Shown in pieces: positions 43,355 through 53,020 of a stretch of 64,000 nt of DNA. Every line of letters starts with the position of its first letter. Position 1 is the first letter of the stretch. This DNA comes from Brochothrix thermosphacta DSM 20171 = FSL F6-1036 (GTDB lineage Bacteria > Bacillota > Bacilli > Lactobacillales > Listeriaceae). The notes beneath the pieces were generated by a model. It made no database searches, was not told the origin of the DNA, and worked only from the letters and a program-made list of their open reading frames with translations. The translations under genes and the position numbers were made by a program. The stretch is taken from assembly GCF_036884295.1 (NCBI RefSeq), contig NZ_CP145608.1, positions 2,170,001-2,234,000 of the forward strand, given 5' to 3'.

Positions 43355-46186
43355 TTGAAAAGAAATGAGCGTATTTTAGCACAACTCGAAATGCTTTCTG
43401 TTTCGCTATCGTGGAATGATTTAAAAAAGAATGGTGGTATAACAGCATTACAAATTGCTGAATCTGTTGAAATACAGCGTAATAATGTGAGTGCTGACCT
43501 AAACCAACTATTCCGTGAACATAAATTAATTAAAATTAACGGGCGTCCGGTCGGTTATTTAAGTTTGGCAACGGCTGAACGTTTACTCGGTACTTTGCCC
43601 GAACAAACCTTTTTTGATTCCCTCGCCGATTTTATTGCACTCGAACCTCATACACTTAATACAGACGAAGAAAAAACACCGTTTTCAGATTTAATTGGAG
43701 CAGATTCTAGCCTTCGTAATCAAGTTGAACAAGCTAAAGCGGCCATTCTCTATCCACCTAATGGATTGGATACTTTAATTGTTGGGCAAACTGGGGTTGG
43801 TAAGACATTATTCGCTAATATGATGTTCAACTATGCACGCCATATTGGCAAATACTCAGAAGATGCACCTTTCATTGTGTTCAACTGTGCTGATTATTAT
43901 ACAAACCCTCAACTGCTAATGTCACATTTATTTGGTCATGTTAAGGGCGCTTTTACAGGGGCAGATTCTGATAAGCGCGGTTTGGTCGAAAAAGCACACC
44001 GTGGTATTCTTTTCCTCGATGAAGTCCACCGCTTACCTCCAGAAGGTCAAGAAATGATTTTTTACCTAATGGATAATGGCGGTTACGCGAAATTAGGTGA
44101 AACTGAACGCACACATCATGCAGATGTATTAATCATTTGCGCCACTACAGAGAATCCTGACTCCTCACTATTAAAAACATTTGTACGACGCATTCCTATT
44201 ATTATTACAATTCCAACTTTTGAAGAGCGCTCTGCTAAAGATAAAATTGATTTACTACGCTTCCTATTAACAACCGAAGCACATCGTATAAAAAAACCAA
44301 TTGAAATTGATACTGAGGCCACAAAAGCTCTCATTGGGAACACTACCTACGGTAATGTTGGACAGCTCAAATCAAATATTCAATTAGTATGTGCCAATGC
44401 CTTTCTGCATTCTCTAAGAGAGGAAAAACTTTCTATCCGCTTCAAAGATTTACCTGCTGAAGTTAAAAATGGCTTCTTTCATCTAAGTGGCAATCGTGTT
44501 GAAATGCAGGAATTATCTGACCAATTACAAAGTGATGTTATCGTTATGCCTGATGGTAAAAATATTTCACTCATAAAAGACGACGCTTACGAGCCTGATT
44601 TTAATCTCTATAGTATTATTGAAGATAAAGTTGGTTTCATGGTCGATCAAGGAATTAAAGACGAAGAAATCAATCGCTTTATTGGTATCGATATTGATAT
44701 ACATCTCAATTCATTTTACGAAAAATTTCAAAACAACACACAATCACGTGAAAAGATGCTGAAAGTGATTAACGAGGATATTTTGAATTTCACCGAAAAT
44801 ATAAAATCAATGATTGAAGAAAGCTTACGTAAAAAACTAGATGAACGTTTTATCCTTGCTTTTGGTTTACACCTTACTGCCTTTCTGAAGCGTAATAAAG
44901 AGCATAAGATTGTGCGTTATGCCAATATCGAGAACGTTGTCCAAGAAATGTCAACTGAATACGAACTTTCTTTACAAATTAACCAAATGATTAAAACACA
45001 CTTTTCTGTTTCTGTACCAATGATGGAAACTCTCTATCTAACCTTGCTGATTAATTCGCTTTTAAAAGATAATAAATCACAACGCGTTGCTATTTTAGTT
45101 GCCATGCATGGTAGCAGCACTGCAAGTAGTATGGTTAATGTCGTTAAAACTTTGCTTGGTGAAAGCAATATCCGCAGTATTGATATGCCTCTAGATCTCA
45201 GCCCAAAAAAGGTATTGGATGACATGAGGACAATTGTACGTGAAATAGACACAGGTAAAGGTGTTCTTTTAATGGTTGATATGGGCTCGCTCACTGGTTT
45301 TGGTGATATCTTAACCGAAGAGACAGGAATCCCTGTAAAAACGATTGATATGGTCTCTACGCCGACTGTGTTAGAAGCTGTTCGTAAAGCAACTATTATG
45401 GAAATGGAATTGGATACAATTTACCGTTCATTGAAAGACTTTCGTGGTTATGATAGCTACTTGGAAAAACCATTGGGTACTTCAACGGCCTTAACAACTG
45501 CAACACATTTCGATAAACCGACTGCTATCCTTAGTGTTTGTACTACTGGTGAAGGTACGGCTTTAAAATTACAATCATTTTTAGGTAACATTCTCGATAA
45601 TATGGGTCGGAGCGATATTGAAATACTTGTCATGCCGCTTCATGAAGTGGCTCAGCGTAAGGAAGAATTAGAGCGTTATAACATTGTTGTTTCAGTGGGT
45701 ATTGCTAATCCCAATGTCGGTGTGCCTTTTATCCCCTTGGAGCAATTATTTGATAATGAGGGTGAAGATATTATTGCACACTACTTTACTGCCTTCAACT
45801 CATCAATTCAACAACAGGTTAATAAACCATCGATGGTTTTACAAATGAGCGAAGAAAGCCTCAATGAATTCTTAACTTATTTAAACCCTTCAAAAATACT
45901 GCCGTTATTGCGCGCTTTTATCGATGATATCGAATTATTTGAAGAGATAAACCTCACTAATGGCCAAAAAATAAATATGATGGTTCATATTGGTTGTGCA
46001 CTTGAACGTTGTGTTCTAAAGGAAACTTTGACTTATTACTCTAAACCAAGCCCTTCACAACTCAGCAAAGTCGTTGATTATCAAACGATTGCGCTACTCT
46101 TTTCAACCAGTCTACAGATTAAATTGCCTGACAGTGAACTATTTTATCTCATGGATATGATTGAAAATGTAAAAATCCAAAATTAG
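43355..46186 (+). CDS. manR: Sigma-54-dependent LevR-type activator ManR
   Basis: A 943-aa regulator. The N-terminal HTH is at about 1-75, and the AAA+ domain (about 112-355) has Walker A GQTGVGKT (144-151), the sigma-54 loop GAFTGA (198-203) and Walker B LFLDE (219-223). PRD1 lies at about 430-545, an IIA-man-like domain at about 575-690 (VAILVAMHGSSTAS), an IIB-like domain at about 720-815 (LSVCTTGEGTALK) and PRD2 at about 830-943 (MMVHIGCALERC). Family knowledge: PTS phosphorylation of these domains tunes activation of mannose-type PTS operons, as for Listeria ManR. It starts at TTG 43355 behind AAGGGGTG. It sits directly upstream of its evident target operon. Confidence 0.95.
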   Translation: MKRNERILAQLEMLSVSLSWNDLKKNGGITALQIAESVEIQRNNVSADLNQLFREHKLIKINGRPVGYLSLATAERLLGTLPEQTFFDSLADFIALEPHTLNTDEEKTPFSDLIGADSSLRNQVEQAKAAILYPPNGLDTLIVGQTGVGKTLFANMMFNYARHIGKYSEDAPFIVFNCADYYTNPQLLMSHLFGHVKGAFTGADSDKRGLVEKAHRGILFLDEVHRLPPEGQEMIFYLMDNGGYAKLGETERTHHADVLIICATTENPDSSLLKTFVRRIPIIITIPTFEERSAKDKIDLLRFLLTTEAHRIKKPIEIDTEATKALIGNTTYGNVGQLKSNIQLVCANAFLHSLREEKLSIRFKDLPAEVKNGFFHLSGNRVEMQELSDQLQSDVIVMPDGKNISLIKDDAYEPDFNLYSIIEDKVGFMVDQGIKDEEINRFIGIDIDIHLNSFYEKFQNNTQSREKMLKVINEDILNFTENIKSMIEESLRKKLDERFILAFGLHLTAFLKRNKEHKIVRYANIENVVQEMSTEYELSLQINQMIKTHFSVSVPMMETLYLTLLINSLLKDNKSQRVAILVAMHGSSTASSMVNVVKTLLGESNIRSIDMPLDLSPKKVLDDMRTIVREIDTGKGVLLMVDMGSLTGFGDILTEETGIPVKTIDMVSTPTVLEAVRKATIMEMELDTIYRSLKDFRGYDSYLEKPLGTSTALTTATHFDKPTAILSVCTTGEGTALKLQSFLGNILDNMGRSDIEILVMPLHEVAQRKEELERYNIVVSVGIANPNVGVPFIPLEQLFDNEGEDIIAHYFTAFNSSIQQQVNKPSMVLQMSEESLNEFLTYLNPSKILPLLRAFIDDIELFEEINLTNGQKINMMVHIGCALERCVLKETLTYYSKPSPSQLSKVVDYQTIALLFSTSLQIKLPDSELFYLMDMIENVKIQN

Positions 46187-46201
46187 CAGTCGCACATTTT
46201 C

Positions 46202-46261
46202 GACAGTACAAGACACTATTCAAAGCATCCGCAGAATTAGTGTCTTGCACTGTCTTTTTTT
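46202..46261 (+). terminator. Terminator of manR
   Basis: GACAGTACAAGACACTA (46202-46218) pairs with TAGTGTCTTGCACTGTC (46238-46254), one mismatch, followed by T7. Confidence 0.9.
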
Positions 46262-46288
46262 GTGTCTTTTTTTACGAAACACTTTATG

Positions 46289-46303
46289 TGGTAACGTTTC
46301 CAT
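46289..46303 (-). promoter_or_regulatory. cre site upstream of the mannose-type PTS promoter
   Basis: On the minus strand ATGGAAACGTTACCA fits WTGNAANCGNWNNCW at all fixed positions. It lies 16 bp upstream of the -24 element, between the likely activator sites and the promoter, so CcpA could block activator contact. Confidence 0.75.
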
Positions 46304-46318
46304 ACCCGTCAAAAAAGT

Positions 46319-46335
46319 TGGCACGAATCTTGCAT
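46319..46335 (+). promoter_or_regulatory. Sigma-54 (-24/-12) promoter of the mannose-type PTS operon
   Basis: TGGCACGAATCTTGCAT has the GG and GC elements (46320-46321 and 46332-46333) separated by the required 10 bp, and matches the consensus TGGCAC-N5-TTGCA exactly. It is about 50 bp before the IIA start codon. Confidence 0.95.
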
Positions 46336-46382
46336 TATATAAAGTGTAGACCAAATAAATAAAAAAAGATGAGGTGAGACAA

Positions 46383-46817
46383 ATGACAGTTGCGATTGTT
46401 ATAGGTACACATGGTGCCTCTGCTGAGCAATTATTACGCTCAACTGAAATGATTATCGGAGAACAAAGTAATGTTGGTTTTATCGATTTTATGCCTGGAG
46501 AAAATGCAGACACGTTAGTCGATAAATTAAACGAAGAAGCACAACAGCTTGATACAAGTGAAGGATTACTCTTCCTTGTCGATTTATTCGGTGGTAGCCC
46601 CTTCAACGCGGCGAGCCGTATCGTTATTGAAGATGAGAATGCCGATGTTGTAACTGGAGTCAGTATTCCAATGTTACTGGAAACATTTTCAATGCGTCCT
46701 AGTCAGACTTTAGTTGAATTAGTGCAAACAGCAATTACATCAGGTCAGTTCGGCATCAAATCCTTAAAAGAGAGTTTGTCGGGAGCTGCAGAAGAAGAGA
46801 ATGAGGAGGAATTATAA
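46383..46817 (+). CDS. mpoA: Mannose-type PTS IIA component (MpoA-like)
   Basis: A 144-aa protein from the ATG at 46383, with GAGGTG 6 nt upstream. It is an IIA-man fold with the phosphorylated His in AIVIGTHGASAEQLL and the family block FLVDLFGGSPFNAASRI. It is a separate IIA, not fused to IIB as in ManL-type systems. Listeria MpoA, encoded beside manR, has the same form and is known to affect ManR activity. Its stop meets the IIB start directly. Confidence 0.92.
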   Translation: MTVAIVIGTHGASAEQLLRSTEMIIGEQSNVGFIDFMPGENADTLVDKLNEEAQQLDTSEGLLFLVDLFGGSPFNAASRIVIEDENADVVTGVSIPMLLETFSMRPSQTLVELVQTAITSGQFGIKSLKESLSGAAEEENEEEL

Positions 46818-47303
46818 ATGATTATTAAATTAGCTCGTATTGATGACCGTCTAATTCACGGTCAAGTTGCCACTGTTTGGACAAAAGAAACAGGTGTAAA
46901 CCGCATTATCGTTGTATCTGATGAAGTTGCTGCCGATACTGTTCGTAAAACTTTATTAACACAAGTTGCACCACCCGGTGTTAAAGCACATGTTGTTGAT
47001 GTTTCAAAAGCATCTCGCGTGTACAACAATGCCAAATATGCAGATGATAAAGTCATGTTCCTTTTCACTAATCCAACTGATGTTGTACGTGTTATCGAAG
47101 ATGGTATCGATATCACAAGTGTTAACATTGGTGGTATGGCATTCCATGAAGGAAAACAAATGGTTACAAATGCAATTTCTGTTGATGACACTGATATCGC
47201 AGCATTCAAAACATTGCATGATAAAGGAATTGAATTAGAAGCACGAAAAGTTGCTGCTGATCATAAAGTCAACATGATGACATTGCTTGATAAAATCAAA
47301 TAA
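46818..47303 (+). CDS. mpoB: Mannose-type PTS IIB component (MpoB-like)
   Basis: A 161-aa cytosolic IIB-man protein. The phosphorylated His is in LARIDDRLIHGQVATVW, near residue 14. VNIGGMAFHEGKQMVTNAISVD is a further hallmark. It begins immediately after the mpoA stop, and GAGGAGG at the end of mpoA serves as its ribosome binding site. Confidence 0.94.
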   Translation: MIIKLARIDDRLIHGQVATVWTKETGVNRIIVVSDEVAADTVRKTLLTQVAPPGVKAHVVDVSKASRVYNNAKYADDKVMFLFTNPTDVVRVIEDGIDITSVNIGGMAFHEGKQMVTNAISVDDTDIAAFKTLHDKGIELEARKVAADHKVNMMTLLDKIK

Positions 47304-47331
47304 ACTATTGTAGGAAAAGGAGGAAAATCTC

Positions 47332-48147
47332 ATGGAAATTGGTACTATACAAATTATCCTGGTCTTTTTAGTAGCATGTGTTGCTGGTATGGGTTCCATC
47401 CTTGACGAGTTTCAAACGCATCAGCCCTTAATCGCTTGTACGCTAATCGGTTTAGTGCTTGGTGACATCTCTCAAGGTGTTATGATTGGTGCTTCACTTC
47501 AATTAATCGCATTAGGCTGGATGAACATCGGTGCAGCTGTTGCACCTGATACAGCTCTTGCTTCAATTATTTCAACAATCTTAGTTATCGGTGGTGGCCA
47601 AAGTATTGGTGCTGGTATCGCTTTAGCTATTCCGTTAGCTGCTGCTGGACAAGTATTAACTATCTTAGTTCGTACAATCACAGTAGGTTTCCAACATGCA
47701 GCAGATAAAGCTGCTGATCGTGGCGATTTAAATGCCATATCTCGATTGCATCTCACCGCACTATTATTACAAGCTATGCGTATCGCTATTCCAGCGGTAA
47801 TTGTTGCTTACTCAGTCGGTACTGATACAATTAAAAACTTGCTTGACTCTATCCCTGATGTTGTTACTGGTGGTCTTGCTGTTGCCGGTGGTATGATCGT
47901 TGTTGTCGGTTACGCAATGGTTATCAACATGATGCAAGCCAACTATTTAATGCCTTTCTTCTTCTTCGGATTCGTTGTAGCGGCATTCACTCAGTTCAAC
48001 CTAATTGCTTTAGGTGTTATCGGTGCCTTCTTAGCAATTATCTTTATCCAATTACACCCTAAATATTACAAAGATGGTAATAATGGCGGTGGTGGTGCAA
48101 CTGCAAACGGCGCACCGGCGAATGATTTAGACGACGAATTAGACTAA
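47332..48147 (+). CDS. mpoC: Mannose-type PTS IIC membrane component
   Basis: A 271-aa membrane protein with several helices. Family blocks are LVACVAGMGSILDEFQTHQPLIACTL, GASLQLIALGWMNIGAAVAPD and VAGGMIVVVGYAMVINMM. With IID it forms the sugar channel. It starts behind AAAGGAGG. Confidence 0.95.
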   Translation: MEIGTIQIILVFLVACVAGMGSILDEFQTHQPLIACTLIGLVLGDISQGVMIGASLQLIALGWMNIGAAVAPDTALASIISTILVIGGGQSIGAGIALAIPLAAAGQVLTILVRTITVGFQHAADKAADRGDLNAISRLHLTALLLQAMRIAIPAVIVAYSVGTDTIKNLLDSIPDVVTGGLAVAGGMIVVVGYAMVINMMQANYLMPFFFFGFVVAAFTQFNLIALGVIGAFLAIIFIQLHPKYYKDGNNGGGGATANGAPANDLDDELD

Positions 48148-48163
48148 GGAGGAGGAGACAATC

Positions 48164-49009
48164 ATGGCTGAAAAAGTACAAGAGTTAGAAAAACAATTAA
48201 CGAGTAAAGATATACGTAACGTCTTTTATCGAAGCAATGTCTTCCAAGGTTCATGGAACTTTGAGCGTATGCAAGCATTAGGTTATGCCTATGCTATGGT
48301 GCCTGCGATTAAACGTCTATATCCTGAAGGTTCACCCGAACGAGTTGCTGCGATTAAACGTCACTTAGAATTTTTTAATACGCATCCTTATGTCGGCGCT
48401 CCAATTATCGGAGTTACACTGGCGATGGAAGAACAACGCGCAAACGGCGCTCCAATTGATGATGGTGCCATCAACGGTATCAAAGTTGGTTTAATGGGAC
48501 CTTTAGCTGGTGTTGGTGATCCCATTTTCTGGGGAACTTTACGTCCGGTAGCTGGTGCACTTGGTGCGTCACTTGCAATGAACGGTAGTATTCTTGGACC
48601 GATTGTATTCTTCGTATTCTTCAATGCTGTACGACTTTTCATCCGCTACTGGGGTGTATCTTACGGTTATAAAAAAGGATCTGCTGTTGTTGGAGACATG
48701 AGTGGTGGTCTCTTACAAAAATTAACAGAAGGTGCTTCAATTCTCGGACTCTTCATCATGGGAGCATTGGTTAATAAGTGGACCACGGTGAATATGCCAT
48801 TCGTTCTTTCTAAAGTAAAAGGCGCAGATGGTAAAGTCGTTGAAACAACTGTTCAATCAATTTTAGATCAATTGATGCCTGGTTTAGTACCGTTACTCTT
48901 AACATTTGCATGTATGTGGTTATTGAAGAGAAAAGTTAATCCACTTTGGTTGATTTTCGGTTTCTTCGTAATCGGTATCCTTGGTTACTGGGTAGGTTTC
49001 TTAGCTTAA
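48164..49009 (+). CDS. mpoD: Mannose-type PTS IID membrane component
   Basis: A 281-aa protein. The soluble N-terminal part reads LTSKDIRNVFYRSNVFQGSWNFERMQALGYAYAM, followed by MEEQRANGAPIDDGAINGIKVGLMGPLAGVGDPIFWGTLRP and membrane helices toward the C-terminus. It is the usual partner of IIC. Preceded by GGAGGAG. The IIA-IIB-IIC-IID order with no other enzyme makes this a sugar sensor/uptake system for mannose, glucose or a related hexose. Confidence 0.95.
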   Translation: MAEKVQELEKQLTSKDIRNVFYRSNVFQGSWNFERMQALGYAYAMVPAIKRLYPEGSPERVAAIKRHLEFFNTHPYVGAPIIGVTLAMEEQRANGAPIDDGAINGIKVGLMGPLAGVGDPIFWGTLRPVAGALGASLAMNGSILGPIVFFVFFNAVRLFIRYWGVSYGYKKGSAVVGDMSGGLLQKLTEGASILGLFIMGALVNKWTTVNMPFVLSKVKGADGKVVETTVQSILDQLMPGLVPLLLTFACMWLLKRKVNPLWLIFGFFVIGILGYWVGFLA

Positions 49010-49027
49010 ATAATTCTAAATTATCAA

Positions 49028-49076
49028 GCAGGTAAGGCGAGGTCGTACATCCACCTTGCCTTACCTGTTTTTATTT
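49028..49076 (+). terminator. Terminator of the mannose-type PTS operon
   Basis: CAGGTAAGGC pairs with GCCTTACCTG and GGT with ACC inside, followed by TTTTTATTTT. Confidence 0.9.
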
Positions 49077-49116
49077 TATGCTATAATTAATACAACACAG
49101 ACGGAGGTGTACTCAC

Positions 49117-49572
49117 ATGTCTCTTACCACTTTGTTTTTAGGAGGCTATGTCGTTCTTATCGTACTTTATCTCATTTATGATACGTTCATCATCGACATG
49201 CTAAAGGGAAAAACCAGTTTGACAATTCAATTGCGCAAACGTAATATCATGGATACACTCATTTTTGCTGCTCTCTTCTTAGTGATTTTTATCATCACTC
49301 TTTTCAAAGGTGGTAATATGACGGATGCTTATTTATTATTAGCATTAACAGTCCTTTACCTGATCCTTTCTTTTGTACGACAACCTAAAATCCGCTTTAA
49401 AAAAGAAGGTTTCTTTTATGGCAATTTCTTTGTTCGTTATGATGCCATTGACCAAATGAATCTTGCTGAAGATGGTATTTTAGCAATTATTGCCAATACT
49501 CGCCGTCATCTCATTTACGTACGTAATATGGATGATTTAGAGCGAATGCTCCCTTACTTTACACGACAATAA
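49117..49572 (+). CDS. yobD: UPF0266 (YobD-like) membrane protein
   Basis: A 151-aa protein with three hydrophobic helices (about 4-24, 45-62 and 68-86) and a soluble C-terminus (FVRYDAIDQMNLAEDGILAIIANTRRHLIYVRNMDDLERM). It matches the UPF0266 family from memory. Family knowledge: yobD lies beside manXYZ in enteric bacteria and beside the mpo operon in Listeria, so a role linked to mannose-type PTS is likely but unproved. It has its own start site (GGAGGTG) after a terminator, so some expression may be separate. Confidence 0.85.
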   Translation: MSLTTLFLGGYVVLIVLYLIYDTFIIDMLKGKTSLTIQLRKRNIMDTLIFAALFLVIFIITLFKGGNMTDAYLLLALTVLYLILSFVRQPKIRFKKEGFFYGNFFVRYDAIDQMNLAEDGILAIIANTRRHLIYVRNMDDLERMLPYFTRQ

Positions 49573-49628
49573 AAAAACAGTTTCTTAGAAGACATGTAAC
49601 ACTGCTCTTCTAGGAAACTGTTTTTTTA
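49573..49628. terminator. Terminator of yobD and of the converging 96-aa gene
   Basis: AACAGTTTC with GAAACTGTT and TAGAAGA with TCTTCTA form a long stem, with A7 before and T7 after, so it can act in both directions. Confidence 0.9.
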
Positions 49629-49630
49629 TT

Positions 49631-49921
49631 TTAGAATTTAATCGCCTTTACTTTGACCACTTCTGTTGAAAGATCATCTAAACTTTCAATCACTAAGCGA
49701 CATTGAATACTACTAGCTCGTCCTTGATGCCAATAATAAAGTAGTTGACCCGAATTAGTGATTTCTTCCACCATTCTCATTGTGTTCGTTGGACCTAATA
49801 ACTTTGTTTCGAAACCACATGTGGTCATTTTTTTATTCACTTTTTTTAAGCTCGTAGCTGTGTTTACCGTTAATAATTCTTCAACTAATATCTGCAATTC
49901 TTCTTTTTTAGGTATCTCCAT
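49631..49921 (-). CDS. Small conserved-looking protein, unknown
   Basis: A 96-aa soluble protein with no signal peptide or helix-turn-helix that I can identify. Residues about 1-35 are helical (KKEELQILVEELLTVNTATSLKKVNKKM), and the rest looks beta-rich. The start ATG at 49921 lies 7 nt behind GGAGG, and a terminator follows the stop, so it is a believable gene. No family recognised. Confidence 0.65.
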   Translation of the reverse strand: MEIPKKEELQILVEELLTVNTATSLKKVNKKMTTCGFETKLLGPTNTMRMVEEITNSGQLLYYWHQGRASSIQCRLVIESLDDLSTEVVKVKAIKF

Positions 49922-49971
49922 GATAACAACCTCCTGCTTTTATCCTTCTCTAGTGTATCAAAGGATACAAC

Positions 49972-50022
49972 TAAAAAAAAGAGAATCATACGCCATCTCT
50001 TCATGAAGTTGATTCTCTTTTA
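49972..50022 (-). terminator. Terminator of the lectin-WxL gene
   Basis: AAAGAGAATCA and GATTCTCTTT pair across a longer loop that holds a small inner hairpin; T7 follows on the minus strand. Confidence 0.8.
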
Positions 50023-50032
50023 TACAAAGTGC

Positions 50033-52873
50033 TTAACTCGCTGGAGCATCGCTTAAAGTCCATTCAACGACACCTTTATAATCACCTGGCTTACCTTTAC
50101 CCGCATCAATTAACAAGCGGAAGCCTTCTTTGTTTTCAGACCAGTTATCTGATAGATTATTTTCTACCGTCTTATTTTTCTCTTGATACAAACGCACAAA
50201 CTCGTTATTCAACGATAGTCTTTTGCCATCAGCCGTGAAAAATTGAATGGCATCTGTTAATTCAGATTGATTATTATGCAATTGTTCAACCATCCGTGCG
50301 TTTAATTGCCACGTATCTTTTACAACTCTAGAATCTCTAATGGTCAACTTATTTTTGTAATTCACTAATGGGTATTTTTTTGTGGTCGGTTTAACAGTTA
50401 AATCCTTCCCAAAGTTTAGCTCTGCTGGTACTGATGCTAACTCTAGCCCCCCTTTGTATTTAACTGTTACGGTAGCATCGTCTCCTTTAAAATCATTGCC
50501 AAGCTCGTCTTTTCCAATTGCAGATAACCTATTTGTTATCGTATCAGTTGGTGGTACCTTCACTACTTTCACCTTGAGTTTAACGTTTTTTGTTTCACCT
50601 GCTGCTAATTCAGGAATACGCCAGGTAACTGTTTGGCCATCCACCGTTACACTAGAAGAACTTGAGACATATTTCAAACTATCTGGCAGCTTATCTGTCA
50701 GCACAACATCTTTCCATGCGCCCCTATTTTCAGCATTTTTTGCATTTAATGTATATTCAAATTCTTGATCTTTTGTCACTTCTTTTACATCTGTTGTTTT
50801 GTCGATTGTTGGTTCTGGGGTAGGAATTCTGTAATTGTTCAATTCCAATTTAGCGACACCTTGACTTTGATCTGCTTCAATCATGACAGGATGTGCTTCT
50901 TCATCTTTTAGATAACCAGGCAATGCTGTTTTTTCTTTTACCACATAGTTTCCCGGCGCTAAATAATTAACTTTGATTTGGCCTGTGGCATCCGTTTCAA
51001 GTTCATTGTTAATAATTTTACCATCTTGTTGTTCAAGTTGAAAAACAACGCCTGGCAATGGTTTTTTTATATCGCCATCTCTCTTGTTAACAATTAGATT
51101 TCCCGTACTTACATTTGCTTCATTTGATTCCCGAGCTGTCTCATAGTCCGCTTGATATGTTGCCGTATTTTTAATTTTACCCGGTTTTTTTACAGTTGCT
51201 TTAAATTCAATCGTTTTTTCATCACCAGGTAAAACATCTCCTAGTTGAATCGTACCTTTATTCCAAACTGTATCACTTTTTGATATACCATTTATCAATA
51301 AACTTCCTGTTTTAAAATCTAATCGATTATCTAAGGTATCTATAATTTGACCATTTAACGATTCAAAATAGTTCTCGTTTGAATTTTTCATTACGATTTT
51401 ATAACCTACTGTGTCTCCTACTTTAACTGATACATCATCATTATAAGCAGTTGCTGTCGTATCGTTTTTTACTTGTTTAGATATTGTTGCCTCATTTTGT
51501 TCTGGCAAATTTACTAATGATACTGATTGGTAGTTTGTATAACCACCCGTGGAACCTGTAAAACCCCAATATACCATATTACCGCCAAAAGTTTTTGCAA
51601 GATTGTCAACTTTATAGATGATCGGTTTGTAATCATCTAAACTGTAAGTAAGCGTTTGTGTTTTACTATCCCAATTCACTTTAAGCTGTCGCCATGTGTC
51701 ATTCGCTAAAATTTTGTTGTTACTATCTGCTATCTGCAAACCATAATGATCACCCGATTTATTACCATTGTCAATTCCCGGAACTTGTACGGCAATATGT
51801 CCTTTATTAACAGCTTTTTTTGAAACTAAACGGTCTGTCCCAGGATTTCTACCGGTGTTATAGTACGTATCTAATTCAAAAGCTAACGCATTTTGAATAT
51901 AGGTACCTTTTTTAGCAGTTGCATAAGCACCTAAGCCAGCTCCCGCTTCGCCTAAGACATTTAATTTTCGCGGATCATTTTGGAATACCAAAGCCATACC
52001 ATCTGCGCCTTTAGGGTTACCACCTAAATAAATTGCCATTTCCATTGAAAAATCTTTTTGCAAATCAATCGGTCTCTTATACCAAAGACCTCCCATTTGA
52101 CTTTTTTCATCTTTGGTAACAACTACTTGCGATTTATTTTTATCGTGAATAAAACTATCTGTATTATTTACAATATGAAATGAACTCGCAATATTTAAAT
52201 TTTATGGCGGGGGTGATTCTTGATTGGCCCTTGTTACTGCTCGTTTTTCAAGTGCTGCTAAATGATCATTTTCATCAATTACACTTTCATCATCCTCATC
52301 ACTATTTGGAGGCACTGTTCCACTTGTACTCTCACTTTTTTCAGATTGTGGGGATTCATTTGGAGTTGAAGCGTCGGCTGTTTTTTGGGGAAGATTTTGA
52401 ACAGCTGTTATTTTTTCATCTGCTGTTAACATTATATTATTCGCATCTTTAGCCACTGCAAAGGTAATTTCATTAGATACATTTGCACCCTCATTTTCTG
52501 ACGTGTGTAATTGCAATTGATAAGTGCCTATTTTTTTCGCTTGCAACTGCAAACGACTATTCCCATCAAATGGTTCGAACGTAATGCGTCTATTTTTTTC
52601 ATCATATTGTATTTTTTTACCTAATTCTTTTTTCTGTGCAACCCACTCAATACCATCTGGTAAATGGATTGAGGCTTTTTTTATCATTGGCGCCTTCGTT
52701 TTAACAGCTAATATAAAAGTGTCATTCATTTTTATGCTTTCGTCTAATAGCTCAATGTTGATAATTTCTTTTTCATTTGCTTTAACACTAATACTATCGG
52801 AAACGACTGACGAGATTAACAACATCACTGCTACAAAAATTACTGAAAAATGTTTCTTCATACGATTCTTCAC
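50033..52873 (-). pseudogene. Large lectin/DUF11/SpaA/WxL surface protein split by one in-frame stop
   Basis: The frame from the ATG at 52873 is open for 223 codons, meets TAA at 52202-52204, and continues in the same frame to the real stop at 50033. Together it spans 946 codons. The order is signal peptide (1-33), an N-terminal domain, a Ser/Glu/Pro-rich linker and then the stop. After it come an L-type lectin domain (FSMEMAIYLGGNPKGADGMALVFQND, ALAFELDTYYN), two DUF11-like repeats (KVGDTVGYKIVMKNSNEN; VTKDQEFEYTLNAKNAENRG), a SpaA/Cna_B-like domain between them (GVVFQLEQQDGK, GNYVVKEKTALPGYL) and a C-terminal WxL domain (DTWQLNA, VEWTLSDA). A TTA-to-TAA change explains the break. An ATG at 52096 could start a fragment, but it would not be exported. 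Confidence 0.88.
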
Positions 52874-52927
52874 TCCTATCTATTAAAAATACCTCTACTG
52901 ATTGTTGTACTTTGAGCTAATCGTTAC

Positions 52928-52965
52928 AAAAAAAGCAGTCACAGAATATTTTTCTCTGTAACTGC
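52928..52965 (-). terminator. Terminator between the core WxL operon and the lectin-WxL gene
   Basis: GCAGTTACAG and CTGTGACTGC form a stem with one G-T-type mismatch; T7 follows on the minus strand. The lectin gene is therefore probably a separate unit, or expressed by readthrough. Confidence 0.8.
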
Positions 52966-53020
52966 ATCCTTCAACTGTCTAAATCATACTAGTACCGCAG
53001 CAATACACTATCTTTGTAGA

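Noticed and set aside
48388-48642. Antisense frame within the IID gene
   Set aside because: This is a shadow of the strong coding sequence on the plus strand, as are other antisense frames in the PTS and manR genes.
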